From: Rosistilla carotiformis
GTDB taxonomy: Bacteria > Planctomycetota > Planctomycetia > Pirellulales > Pirellulaceae
Assembly (NCBI RefSeq): GCF_007753095.1
Contig: NZ_CP036348.1
Coordinates: forward strand, 1,984,001 to 2,048,000
Direction: 5' to 3'
DNA: 64,000 nucleotides
Positions 16,981 through 26,755 of this stretch are shown piece by piece. Positions within the stretch are counted from its first letter, which is position 1, and the number at the start of each line of letters is the position of its first letter. A model generated the notes under the pieces. The model had not been told where the DNA came from. It made no database searches and was given only the letters and a program-made list of their open reading frames with translations. The position numbers and the translations under genes were made by a program.

Positions 16981-19900
16981 ATGCGTTTTGTCCCGCATCT
17001 TGTCGTGCCGTTGCTGGCTGTTCTGTTTCTCACTCCCCCTGCCCTCGCTCAACCGGCTGCTGAATCCTCGGCCTGGAAAGTCCAACAGGTGCCAGCGATT
17101 TGGAAGAAGGCGGCCGGTGGTCGCGATGCCTATTCTTGGTATCGCTGTGCCGTCGAAGTCCCCGAATCGTGGGCCGACCAAGAATTGACGCTCTTTATCG
17201 AAGGCGTCGACGACGCCCGCGAGGTCTTCTTCAACGGAACTTCGATCGGTCTGGTCGGTACGCTGCCGCCGGAATATCGCAGCGGATTGGGAGCGACGAT
17301 GCGATTCCCGATCCAACCGAATCTGGTTTCGCCGGGAGCCGCAAACGTCGTGGCTGTTCGCGTTTACCAGAACCAGGGACGCGGCGGGTTCAACGTCGCC
17401 GCTCCTGTGTTGTTCGGCAACGACGAAGCGATTCGGATGGCGGGCGACTGGGAGACACGCGAAGGCGATGACCTCAGCTGGGGCAAGCTGTCGACGCGCG
17501 ATGAGATCGCCAAAACCGCGCGGTTCGCAAAACTGGAATCGGCCGCCGACGTCGAAGCTTCGCTGAAGAAGCTGGATGACGACGCAGGGCGTCAATCGAT
17601 CGCCGACACGCTCAAGCAACTGACCTATCCCGACGATCTCGCCTTAAATGTCGCTGTGGGTGAACCGAATATCGGCCAACCGCTTTCGATCAAGTGGGAC
17701 GCCCGCGGGCGGATGTGGGTGATTCAGTATCTTCAGTATCCGACGATCGCCGGACTGAAGATGATCAGCCGCGACAAGTTTTTGCGAAGCGTGTACGACA
17801 AGGTTCCGCCGCCGCCACCGCATCACTTCATCGGTGCCGACAAGATCACGATCCATGAAGATACCGACGGCGACGGAGTCTACGACAAACACAAGCCGTT
17901 TATCGAAGGGCTTAACCTCGCCTCGTCGGTCGCGATCGGCCGCGGTGGCGTCTATGTGCTCAACCCGCCTTACCTTCTGTTTTACCCCGATGCCGATGGC
18001 GACGATCTGCCCGATGGCGATCCCGAGGTGCTGTTGGAAGGTTTTGGTTTAGAGGATTCGCACTCGGTCGCCAACAGCTTGCGTTGGGGCCCCGATGGCT
18101 GGCTCTATTCGACTCAGGGAAGCACCGTCACCGGGCATGTTCGCAAGCCGGGATCGGCGGAAGAACCGATCCACTCGATGGGCCAAGTGGTCTGGCGTTA
18201 TCATCCCGAATCGGCTCGCTACGAGATCTTTGCCGAGGGGGGCGGAAACTCGTTTGGCGTCGAATTCGACTCGCAAGGACGGCTCTACTCCGGCCACAAC
18301 GGCGGCGACACTCGCGGCTTCCATTACGTCCAAGGCGGTTATTACCGCAAGGGATTTGGCAAGCACGGATCGCTCTCCAACCCCTACACCTACGGCTATT
18401 TCGAAGCGATGGGGCACGCAAAAGTCGCCCGCTTCACGCACACCTTCGTGATCTACGAAGGGGATGGATTGCCCGCGAAATATCAAGGCAATCTGTTTGG
18501 ATGTGGGCCGTTGCAGAGTCATATCGTCCGCAGCGAAGTCCAGCCCGATCGATCGAGCGTACAGACGGTCGACCTTGGTTTTGCCTTGGAAAGCGAAGAT
18601 AAATGGGTTCGCCCTGTCGACATTCAAGCCGGCCCCGACGGCGGGCTTTACGTGGTCGACATGTATGAACAACGGATCGATCACGCCAGCCATTACCAAG
18701 GCCGGATCGATCGCGAGAGTGGCCGTGTGTATCGGCTGCAGGATCCCGATGCGAAGCCGTTCAAGATGGGAGACCTCAGCAAGTTGTCGACGGCTGAATT
18801 GGTCGACCTGCTGAAACATCCTAACAAGTGGCATCGGCAGACCGCTCTGCGACTGTTGGGCGATCGCCGCGATGCAGCCGCCCTGCCGCTGCTGAATCAG
18901 ATGTTGAAGCAATCCGAAGGCTTGGACGCGCTGAATGCTCTCTGGGGCCTGAATCTGTCGGGCGGATTTGACGATGCGACCGCGTCGCAGTTGTTGGGAC
19001 ATTCCGAACCGCTGGTTCGCGAGTGGACTGTTCGTTTGTTGGGGGACCGGTTGGTGCTGAGCGACGCGTTGGCGAAGCAACTCGCTTCGTTGGCGGCAAG
19101 CGAATCGGACGTCCGCGTTCGCAGCCAATTGGCCGCGTCGGCGCGTCGAATGCCCGCCGCCCAATCGCTGCCGGTGATCGCAGGGTTGCTGACTCACGAT
19201 GAAGACGTAGACGACATCCATGTGCCGCTGTTGGTTTGGTGGGCGTTGGAGGCGCATTGTGAAGCCGACGGCCAGCAGGTGTTGGCGATGTTCAACGATT
19301 CCAAGATCTGGACGCGCCCGATCGTTCAACAGCATCTGTTGGAACGATTGATGCGACGGTTTGCATCGACGGGAACGCGAGGCGATCTGCTGAAGTGCGC
19401 CACGCTGTTGAATCAAGCTCCCGCAGCCGACCAGAGGGCGACGCTGTTGGTTGGATTCGAGAGTGCCTTCGAAGGCCGTTCGCTCTCCGGCTTGCCAAGC
19501 GAATTGTTGGATGCGTTGGCAAAATCGGGAGGTGGTTCGCTGGCGCTGCGACTGCGCCAAGGGAATGCCGAAGCGATCGAAGAGGCGTTGGCAGATATCG
19601 CCAACAAAAAGGTTCCCGCTGCGAAACGGATCGAATTGATTCGCATCTTCGGCGATATTCGCAACCCCGCGGCGCTGCCGGTGCTGTTGAAAATGGCGAA
19701 CCAGGAGAGCGACGAAGCGTTGGTCGGTGCGGTCTTGGCGACGTTGCAGTCGTACGATGCTGCGGAGATCGGCGAAACGATCGTCGCCGGATTGAATAAG
19801 TATTCCGACGCCGCGACCGAAGTAGCGTTGTCGACCTTGGCCTCGCGAGCGATCTGGTCGCAACAGCTGTTGTCGGCGGTCGCGTCGAAGCAGATCGAAA

Positions 19901-20475
19901 AGGATCAGATTCCAACGGCGATCTTGCGGAAGATGTTGTTGCATCAAAACGCGGAGATTTCCGAAGCGATCGGCAGCACCTGGGGCGAGATCTCTGGCGC
20001 GTCGACCGCGAACATGTTGGCTGAAATCACCCGGATCAGCGAAGTCTTGTCGCACGGGACCGGCAATCCTTATGACGGCAAGCTGCTGTACAAAGAGAGC
20101 TGTGGGAAGTGCCATCAATTGTTCGAGCAGGGAGGGGAGATCGGTCCCGATCTGACCGCCTACAAGCGCGACGATGTCCGGCAATTGTTGGTCAACGTGG
20201 CGAATCCTAACTTGGAGATCCGCGAGGGCTTTGAGAACATGATGGTGCTGACCTTCGACGGCCGGGCCCTCAACGGATTTGTTGAGGATCAAGACAATCA
20301 AGTTGTCGTGATCAAAGGTGCCGACGGCCAGCGAACGGTGATCGAGAAAGAGAACATCGATCTGATGCAGGCGAGCAAAAATTCGCTGATGCCCGAAGAT
20401 CTGTTGGCCAAGCTGAGCGATCAACAGCTGCGCGATCTATTCGCCTACCTGCGATCGACTCAGCCGTTGCCATAG
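16981..20475 (+). CDS. PVC-type c-type cytochrome/dehydrogenase with jelly-roll N-terminus and HEAT-like repeats
   Basis: An 1164-aa exported protein. A signal peptide (to about residue 24) is followed by a GH2-like sugar-binding/jelly-roll segment (about 30-140; SWYRCAVEVPESWADQELTL, then FNGTSIGLVG). A membrane-bound-dehydrogenase beta-propeller (about 215-590) contains IHEDTDGDGVYDKHKPF and GPDGGLYVVDMYEQRIDH. Helical HEAT-like repeats follow (about 600-1010; NKWHRQTALRLLGDRRDAA). The C-terminal class I heme site is C1041-G-K-C1044-H1045, followed by GGEIGPDLT and the planctomycete heme-domain tail (LNGFVEDQDNQVVV). The family is expanded in planctomycetes and is thought to oxidise sugars or alcohols in the periplasm; the substrate is unknown. 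Confidence 0.88.
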   Translation: MRFVPHLVVPLLAVLFLTPPALAQPAAESSAWKVQQVPAIWKKAAGGRDAYSWYRCAVEVPESWADQELTLFIEGVDDAREVFFNGTSIGLVGTLPPEYRSGLGATMRFPIQPNLVSPGAANVVAVRVYQNQGRGGFNVAAPVLFGNDEAIRMAGDWETREGDDLSWGKLSTRDEIAKTARFAKLESAADVEASLKKLDDDAGRQSIADTLKQLTYPDDLALNVAVGEPNIGQPLSIKWDARGRMWVIQYLQYPTIAGLKMISRDKFLRSVYDKVPPPPPHHFIGADKITIHEDTDGDGVYDKHKPFIEGLNLASSVAIGRGGVYVLNPPYLLFYPDADGDDLPDGDPEVLLEGFGLEDSHSVANSLRWGPDGWLYSTQGSTVTGHVRKPGSAEEPIHSMGQVVWRYHPESARYEIFAEGGGNSFGVEFDSQGRLYSGHNGGDTRGFHYVQGGYYRKGFGKHGSLSNPYTYGYFEAMGHAKVARFTHTFVIYEGDGLPAKYQGNLFGCGPLQSHIVRSEVQPDRSSVQTVDLGFALESEDKWVRPVDIQAGPDGGLYVVDMYEQRIDHASHYQGRIDRESGRVYRLQDPDAKPFKMGDLSKLSTAELVDLLKHPNKWHRQTALRLLGDRRDAAALPLLNQMLKQSEGLDALNALWGLNLSGGFDDATASQLLGHSEPLVREWTVRLLGDRLVLSDALAKQLASLAASESDVRVRSQLAASARRMPAAQSLPVIAGLLTHDEDVDDIHVPLLVWWALEAHCEADGQQVLAMFNDSKIWTRPIVQQHLLERLMRRFASTGTRGDLLKCATLLNQAPAADQRATLLVGFESAFEGRSLSGLPSELLDALAKSGGGSLALRLRQGNAEAIEEALADIANKKVPAAKRIELIRIFGDIRNPAALPVLLKMANQESDEALVGAVLATLQSYDAAEIGETIVAGLNKYSDAATEVALSTLASRAIWSQQLLSAVASKQIEKDQIPTAILRKMLLHQNAEISEAIGSTWGEISGASTANMLAEITRISEVLSHGTGNPYDGKLLYKESCGKCHQLFEQGGEIGPDLTAYKRDDVRQLLVNVANPNLEIREGFENMMVLTFDGRALNGFVEDQDNQVVVIKGADGQRTVIEKENIDLMQASKNSLMPEDLLAKLSDQQLRDLFAYLRSTQPLP

Positions 20476-20665
20476 TTAGGACGCACGGTGGATCGATGGA
20501 AACACTGGGTCGCTGAGTTGAACTTGCTCAGCTCTCTTCGCTCTCCATTGGGGATGTGCCAAATCGAATCGACGCTAGCCACGGTTTCGCAATGAACATC
20601 GGGGCTAGCGTCTCTTCTTCAACCATTGCAGTTTTCAGGAGACGCGTCGCGCTCGCTGGCTCTGA

Positions 20666-22390
20666 TTAGAAGTAGCGGTTCCAAACGACTCGCAACTGGC
20701 CGTCGAACATCTGATCGGAACTGTTGCCGATGGGAACGGCGTAGCCCAGCGAAATGGCTTCGTTCGGGCAGACTTCGAACGTGCTGCCGAAGACCATGTT
20801 CAGGTTCGATTGGTAGTCGGCGTTGGGAGTTCCCAACACAAACAGGCCGTCGGTCAGGGTGCTGCTGCGTTGCAACTGGCGTTCAAAGTGCAGTTCCACG
20901 GTGGGGATGATCGCATCGAAGATCGCATCCTTCTTCTCGCCGCGTTTACGCAAAAAGTATCCCAACCCCCCGTCGGTATACATCCGCGTTGTATCGCGAA
21001 TCCGGCTCTCGAGTCCGCGATTCGTAATCACCTGGTTGCCGGTGGTGTCGACATCAATTTGGAAGAAGCCTTGATAGAACAGGCGGTCGGTCAAGTTAGC
21101 GATGCTCGCGAAAAATGGCATCACGTGAACCGCTTGATTTTCAACCAGCACGGCGGTCGAACCATCGGCCAATTGAATCTTCAAGTCATTAGTCGACGGC
21201 AACGTCAACGAGACACCACCCGAAACGACGACGTCGGTTGATTGATACAGGACTTGTTTATAAGCCAAAAACAGGTCGCCTACTTGGATATCGCTCGATT
21301 CGGTTTGCCCGCTGACGAGCACATCCGAAGAGAGGGTCGAAGCGTAGGGGACGCGGAATTCGATCGAGGCGCCATCGTTGTGGCCAAACGCATATTCAAA
21401 GCCCGGTGTGAACCGGTTGACGGCAACGCCCGATGCATTCAGAGGCACGTCGCTCATGTAGTCGTAGTTGAAGAACATCCGTGTCCGAGGCAGCGGACTG
21501 TTGTTCGTCGCGATCTTCGATCTACCGACAACCGCCGCCCCCGCGTTGGCTGCGTCGGGAACGATGAGATTGAAGGTCTGCTCGCCATTGACGACGATGT
21601 TCCATAAGTCACCGTTGTTGATCCCACCGGCCACTTGTGCGGTCGCTGTTGCGTCCAAGAATTGGGTATTGGCGGGCAAGCCTAAATTGGTGCCACCCAC
21701 GCTCTCTTCAACGGAAAAGACATACTGACCACTGCCGTTCTGTTGCCCTACGCCGACCGATACGAAGTCGGGATTGGCGACGCTTCCGAAGACATCATAC
21801 AGCAGTGAACTGTTCGCTGGATTTGCGGGGATCGTTCCGGTTCCGGTCGCGACAAAGGTCGGTCCTTGAACCACCTGAGTTCCTCGGAGGTTGGTCCGTC
21901 CCGAGCCGCCAAACCCACCACCGATCATCACGGGCGCTTGGCGAATATTCAGTGCTGGCATCGGACCACAGGTATTCAGGCAAGCCAAATTGCCAAAGGC
22001 ATTCAGCAACGACTCACATCGGCTGGGGGGCGCTGCGTTACAACATTCCGCTGGCGTTCCATAGTGCATCGGTTCACCATAAACCGGCGGTTGTTCGCTG
22101 TACGATGGATCGGCGTATTGGTGCGTGTGCTGGTAAGCAACGCTAGCAATGTCCGCACCATTTCCGGTGGGCGGTTCGGGCAACGGTTGCCCACATCCGC
22201 TGCAGCCTCTGGGGCCCCCGACATAATTTTCGTTCACGTGCCCGCAAGTGCAGGTGACCTGTTCCGATAGCACGTAAGCAATGGGGGGCTGCCCCGATTG
22301 CTGCATCGGACCGCTGGGGGCGACCTGTGCCAGCAGCCCCGAATTTCCTACCAACAATGCGATTAAACCTGCGAGGCCCGCCCGAACCAT
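20666..22390 (-). CDS. Putative outer-membrane beta-barrel protein with Cys-rich N-terminal segment
   Basis: About 574 aa from ATG 22390; AAGGGTGG lies upstream, and a longer TTG start at 22411 would include that SD. A signal peptide (MVRAGLAGLIALLVGNSGLL) is followed by two CxC/CxxC pairs (CTCGHVNENY, then GCSGCG) that look like a zinc-ribbon remnant, and more Cys residues (ECCNAAPPSRC). The second half alternates short beta-like strands (FTPGFEYAFGHNDGASIEFR, LFLAYKQVLYQSTDVVVSGG) and ends VVWNRYF, with the C-terminal Phe typical of outer-membrane barrels. No named family is recognised; the barrel is an inference from pattern. Confidence 0.6.
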   Translation of the reverse strand: MVRAGLAGLIALLVGNSGLLAQVAPSGPMQQSGQPPIAYVLSEQVTCTCGHVNENYVGGPRGCSGCGQPLPEPPTGNGADIASVAYQHTHQYADPSYSEQPPVYGEPMHYGTPAECCNAAPPSRCESLLNAFGNLACLNTCGPMPALNIRQAPVMIGGGFGGSGRTNLRGTQVVQGPTFVATGTGTIPANPANSSLLYDVFGSVANPDFVSVGVGQQNGSGQYVFSVEESVGGTNLGLPANTQFLDATATAQVAGGINNGDLWNIVVNGEQTFNLIVPDAANAGAAVVGRSKIATNNSPLPRTRMFFNYDYMSDVPLNASGVAVNRFTPGFEYAFGHNDGASIEFRVPYASTLSSDVLVSGQTESSDIQVGDLFLAYKQVLYQSTDVVVSGGVSLTLPSTNDLKIQLADGSTAVLVENQAVHVMPFFASIANLTDRLFYQGFFQIDVDTTGNQVITNRGLESRIRDTTRMYTDGGLGYFLRKRGEKKDAIFDAIIPTVELHFERQLQRSSTLTDGLFVLGTPNADYQSNLNMVFGSTFEVCPNEAISLGYAVPIGNSSDQMFDGQLRVVWNRYF

Positions 22391-22694
22391 AGTGCCACCC
22401 TTTTCAACCAAGCCAATATCTGATGCAGACGTGCCCTTCGATAGACCCCCGTCTTCTAGCTACGTCAACAGCATCGTCCAATGGGTTAAACGCAATAAAG
22501 CGAATATCCGCTATTGCCTCAGGTATTGGAAAAAAAGCTAGGATCGCCACAACCTTCATAAAGCGACCGAGCGGCAATCTAGGGCGTCAATGCTGGCGAA
22601 CACGTGTTGCCAGATAGCGTCAGACCCTTGCAACCGCTTAAAATTTGAAGCGATATGGTCGCTCTTGTCCCGGTTCGAACGCTGCACAGGCAAC

Positions 22695-25229
22695 ATGCCC
22701 GAAGATCTCACTCCACGACCGAACCCCGATGTCACGCAAGATCTTGATGCGGCGAGTGCGCACGACCCGCGCGAATCGGATTTTTCGGTCGTCGATGACG
22801 ATCAAGATCTGCCGCTGCCGACCGAAATCGGCGATTACACGCTCACTCGATTGATCGGTGCCGGCGGCATGGGGCGGGTTTATCATGCCGTCCACCGACC
22901 GATGGACCGAACTGTCGCGCTGAAGACGCTCCCTCCAAGTCGGATGCGGAATACCAAAGCGGTCGAGCGGTTTTATGCCGAAGTCCGCGCCGCGGCGCGG
23001 CTGATGCATCCCAATATCGTGACCGCGTTTGATGCCGGCCACAAAGGCGATCTGCATTATTTGGCGATGGAATTTGTCGAGGGAAGCACGCTCACCGAGA
23101 CCGTTCGCGAAACGGGGCCATTAGAACTTTCCAGGGCCGTCGATCTGATCCGACAATCGGCCACCGGGCTGCAACACGCCCATCGCGCGGGAATTGTTCA
23201 CCGGGATGTCAAACCGAGCAACCTGATGCTGACACCCGACGGGATCGTGAAAGTCCTGGACCTTGGGCTTGCGACGATTGGTTCGGAACCTGACAGTCAA
23301 CGTAAGCGAGGTCGATTGATTGGCACGATCGAATACATGCCTCCCGAGCAGATCGAAGATCCATCGAATCCCGATCGCCGTAACGATATCTACAGCCTCG
23401 GGGCAACCTTCTTTTTCCTGCTGACCGGCCGCACCTTGTATCAAGGCGGGATTCTGGATCAGGCACGGGCCCATCGCGACGAACCCATTCCGGATCTCTT
23501 TACCTTGCGACCGGATGTTGATGTTCGCTTGGATCAAGTGATCCGCCGCATGTTGGCCAAACGAATCGAAGGCCGCTACAGTTCACTGGCTGAAGTGCTG
23601 GAAGATCTTGATGAATGGAAGGCTGGCGCGACGTTATCGGATTGGACCGAAGCCGGTTCGCGTTGGATGCTTCCCGGCGACCATTTAACCGATGGCGTCG
23701 AACCGACCACCGCGGTTGGCCGGTCGAGCGTGTTGGGGCTCGATGTAGGGATGTTTTATGTCGCCGCTGCGATGGCCGAAGCGGGCCAACCGATACGGCT
23801 GGGCAATGCGGGCAGCAACGACCAGCCGTTGCTACAATCCGCCGTTGCGACCACCCGTGAGGAACAAACCATCTTCGGCGGCGATGCGATCCAATTGCGG
23901 ACCAAAACCCCGCAACGGCTGGCCCACTGCGTGCAACTGTATTTAGGGACGACTAAACTGGATCGGCATATCGGCGATCGGCAGTGTCCACCCGAAGTCG
24001 CAATTGGCATGATCATGCGGCACGCCGCCCGCAACGCTTGGCAATTGAAAGGACGTCCCGCCGTCGTGGCGGTGACGGTTCCCGCCTGTTACGACCAAGC
24101 TCGTCGCCGCAGCACGATGCAAGCGGCGCAGGTTGCTGGATTCGATTCGATTCGCTTGATCGATCGACCGCTTGCCGCTGCACAAAGCCAGTTGATCGAA
24201 GAGCACGCGGCGCTGCCGCCTCCGAAGCCTTCGGAGGTCTGTTATTGGTTGGTCGCTTCGCTAACGGGACTTGCGATGGAGATCTCCGTCGTTCGGCATG
24301 TGGGGGGGCGATTGCAATTGTTATCCAGCGTAGGCGACTGGAATCTTGGGCTGCTGACCTGGCAGCAACGAGTGGTCGATCTGGCGGCCACCGATTGCTT
24401 GCGGCGTTTGCGACTCGATCCGCGCAGAGATCTCAAGGATGCGGTCGGTTTGCAATTGGCGTGTGAAAAGGCGCTGCGACAGTTGTCGATCAAGCCGCAG
24501 GCCGATCTCGACTTCCGCCTACACGGTCGCGATGCGACGGTGACGCTCAAGCGGGCCACGTTTGGAGCCGCGTGCAGCGATCTGTTGGTCCATCTCAACG
24601 GAATGATCGGCCAAGCGATTCAGGATTCAGGAGTCGAGGCTGGTCAGTTGAGCAATTGTTTAACGGTTGGCATGTTGACCCGGATGCCTCAAGTTAGCGA
24701 CGTATTGCGGGGACGAATCGGCGCGCACGTTCCGATTATCGCCGTCGATCGCCCTGCTTTGGCCGCGGGAGCTGCGTCGGCGGTGATGGGCGAATTACCA
24801 GGCCAAACGCATATCTTCCCAGCCCCTCACTCCTGCACTTCGCACGATCTGGGCCTCTTGGTACGCGATGGCAAACAAAAACGACCGCGCACCGTTCCCG
24901 TGGTACCACGGACGACCAAGCTCCCCGCGCGGAAGACGCGTCGCTTGCTGCAATCACACCCCGGCCAACACCCTTCGTTAACGTTGATCGAATCGGCGGG
25001 ATGGCAGGGAGATGCCTGGCGATCTTTAGGAAACTTTCATCTCCCCGATCACGATGGCGACACCCCGCTGGAAGCCGTTCTGGAAGTCGATGCCAACGGC
25101 CTGCTGAAAGTAGGCGTTCACGACCCCAACACGGGACACGTCCAAAGGGTTCCACCTCTGCCGACACCGATGATCGACGAAGCCGATTTGCCAATCTGGC
25201 GGGCCTGGATCGAAAAAACGATGCGCTAG
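22695..25229 (+). CDS. Ser/Thr protein kinase fused to Hsp70 (DnaK)-like module
   Basis: About 844 aa from ATG 22695. The kinase domain (about 46-305) is complete: glycine loop IGAGGMGRVY, Lys77 in VALKTL, catalytic loop HRDVKPSN with Asp170, DLG at 189-191 in place of DFG, and the GTIEYMPPEQ segment. From about residue 347 an Hsp70-like nucleotide-binding fold begins (GLDVGMFYVAAAM), with VAVTVPACYDQARR (about 457-470) and TVGMLTRMPQ (656-665) in place of VGGSTRMP. Residues about 765-820 look like an Hsp70 substrate-binding segment (SLGNFHLPDHDGD, then EVDANGLLKVGVHD). The phosphate-1 Thr and the phosphate-2 DLGGGT signature are lost, so the chaperone part may bind without hydrolysing ATP. 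No membrane helix is seen. Confidence 0.9.
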   Translation: MPEDLTPRPNPDVTQDLDAASAHDPRESDFSVVDDDQDLPLPTEIGDYTLTRLIGAGGMGRVYHAVHRPMDRTVALKTLPPSRMRNTKAVERFYAEVRAAARLMHPNIVTAFDAGHKGDLHYLAMEFVEGSTLTETVRETGPLELSRAVDLIRQSATGLQHAHRAGIVHRDVKPSNLMLTPDGIVKVLDLGLATIGSEPDSQRKRGRLIGTIEYMPPEQIEDPSNPDRRNDIYSLGATFFFLLTGRTLYQGGILDQARAHRDEPIPDLFTLRPDVDVRLDQVIRRMLAKRIEGRYSSLAEVLEDLDEWKAGATLSDWTEAGSRWMLPGDHLTDGVEPTTAVGRSSVLGLDVGMFYVAAAMAEAGQPIRLGNAGSNDQPLLQSAVATTREEQTIFGGDAIQLRTKTPQRLAHCVQLYLGTTKLDRHIGDRQCPPEVAIGMIMRHAARNAWQLKGRPAVVAVTVPACYDQARRRSTMQAAQVAGFDSIRLIDRPLAAAQSQLIEEHAALPPPKPSEVCYWLVASLTGLAMEISVVRHVGGRLQLLSSVGDWNLGLLTWQQRVVDLAATDCLRRLRLDPRRDLKDAVGLQLACEKALRQLSIKPQADLDFRLHGRDATVTLKRATFGAACSDLLVHLNGMIGQAIQDSGVEAGQLSNCLTVGMLTRMPQVSDVLRGRIGAHVPIIAVDRPALAAGAASAVMGELPGQTHIFPAPHSCTSHDLGLLVRDGKQKRPRTVPVVPRTTKLPARKTRRLLQSHPGQHPSLTLIESAGWQGDAWRSLGNFHLPDHDGDTPLEAVLEVDANGLLKVGVHDPNTGHVQRVPPLPTPMIDEADLPIWRAWIEKTMR

Positions 25230-25783
25230 ACCGCCATCTCTCTCTCTTTTTTAATCGATGCGTCTTCACGCCGCTTGTTCGGCGGGCTTTTATCATCGTG
25301 TCCTCGGACGCTGCTGGATTGCCGTTGTCCGATTGATTGTCGTTCGAGTCATCGATTGTTATCAACCGCTTAAACCAAGTCCTCGGCGTTGGCAGATTCC
25401 TGCGTACCAGCGGCGGGCGCATTCGAAGAACGCGCCTCCTCAAACGAGAGCCCCGGACTTTACGACGCCGCGGTGGATGCGTTCCTGACAGGCAGTAAGT
25501 CGGCGAAAGCGGCGCATTTCAATTCGTCCAACTCCGTCGCATCCAGGCATCTGGCAGCCGCAGAGATCGGCTGGAACAAGCCGCAAAGTCCACAGACGAC
25601 TATCACGGATGCTGCGGCCCTCGTCTTCTTGGAAGCGTATTGAGCCGTGCAGATTCTCAAACTATCAGCGTTGTTTTGAGATGAGGGGGCAACCAGCCGG
25701 CCAACGATGTCGGTCCGAGAACCGGCACCCTGTTCGTATGTCGGCTTAGACCTCGACAAGATCCATCGGTTTTGCACCGGTGG
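25230..25783. other. Gene-poor stretch with overlapping open frames on both strands
   Basis: There are 554 bases between the kinase stop and the convergent outer-membrane protein gene. Frames of 84 codons (25389-25643, plus) and 105 codons (25460-25777, minus) overlap each other. Neither has an SD or a recognised domain. The minus frame contains SVIVVCGLCGLFQPISAAAR. The segment 25480-25640 could be a dispersed genomic repeat or a degraded gene, but the window contains no second copy. Nothing else is visible. Confidence 0.35.
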
Positions 25784-26755
25784 TTAATAGTGATATTCCA
25801 GTCCCACAGTTGCTCCGTGGTAGAAGACACTGTCGGAGGCGTCGACGCCGTGCGGAACGAAGAAGTTCGCACTCACAAGTTCGTCCGACGCGACGGCCAC
25901 CGATGTGACCCACATGACTTGGTAGCCCGCCACAAGATCCAGTTGGCTGGTCAGACTTCTGCGTGCATTTAGCCCCAGTTCTGCCAGGAAAGAAAGCTTC
26001 CCACGGTCCCCTGTGTCGCGAAGCTGAGCGATTCCCGTGTCGTACAATGTCGATTGTTTCGCGGCATTGCCGAAAAGACCGACCTGACTGAAGCCGTCAA
26101 GCGACCAGTTCCCTTTACGAAACAGGTTCGATTCCAGGCCAACCTGTCCGCCGTACAATCGGTTTTGCGCCGCGGTATCGATCGTTGTTGGCGTCCCTCC
26201 CGATTCAAAACCAAAGCCGATCCGATCGTCGATCTCCAGATATCGGAAACCCGTCGTAAATCGGATCGCTTCGGTCAACCGCCGACTGATGCCGAGTTCC
26301 AGGCTATGCAAGTCGGACGTGTGAACACCATCGATCGACGTGATGTCGGGAAAGCTGAACGGTGTGGTGGCATTCAGCGTTGCAGCACTTGCCAGTCCGA
26401 TCAGATCACGATGGCTTTCACTCCAATGATCGACACTCATCCATCGCACGGTCAACGCATGGCAAGCATCGAGGTTGTAGCGGCCATAGAGTTCGTAGCC
26501 TGCCTGAAAACCCAAATCGAATTCGTCGGAATCAAAGTTGCCGTTGGGGCCCCAAAAAATTCGATTGTTGTCGTCGACTCGCTCCAAAAACAAAGCCTTG
26601 GCACCAAAGCTCCATCTCGCCGGCGCACGGCATTCAACGGCGTCACAACCACTTGAGGCATCACATTCAAATTGTCCCTGCGCGATGGAAGTGAGCCCCA
26701 TCGACAAGAGGAACCATGCGGCTACTTGAAATCGTTTACGATGGAACTTCAGCAT
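25784..26755 (-). CDS. Putative outer-membrane beta-barrel (BBP7-like) protein
   Basis: A 323-aa protein with a signal peptide (about 1-27, ending SIAQGQ), a short Cys-rich spacer (FECDASSGCDAVECRAP) and a barrel-like body. The body has alternating strands such as WSFGAKALFLERVDDNNRIF, FQAGYELYGRYNLDACHALT, RYLEIDDRIGFGFES and LDLVAGYQVMWVTSVAVASD, and the C-terminus is FYHGATVGLEYHY. The layout resembles BBP7-type planctomycete outer-membrane proteins, in which an N-terminal phrase (W..GAKALFLER) is followed by Asp/Gly-rich turns. The function is unknown; a porin or structural role is plausible. Confidence 0.65.
   Translation of the reverse strand: MLKFHRKRFQVAAWFLLSMGLTSIAQGQFECDASSGCDAVECRAPARWSFGAKALFLERVDDNNRIFWGPNGNFDSDEFDLGFQAGYELYGRYNLDACHALTVRWMSVDHWSESHRDLIGLASAATLNATTPFSFPDITSIDGVHTSDLHSLELGISRRLTEAIRFTTGFRYLEIDDRIGFGFESGGTPTTIDTAAQNRLYGGQVGLESNLFRKGNWSLDGFSQVGLFGNAAKQSTLYDTGIAQLRDTGDRGKLSFLAELGLNARRSLTSQLDLVAGYQVMWVTSVAVASDELVSANFFVPHGVDASDSVFYHGATVGLEYHY

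Noticed and set aside
18049-20424. 791-codon antisense frame opposite the heme dehydrogenase
   Set aside because: Typical long shadow of a GC-rich gene; no SD, no domain, and the plus-strand protein has clear family motifs.
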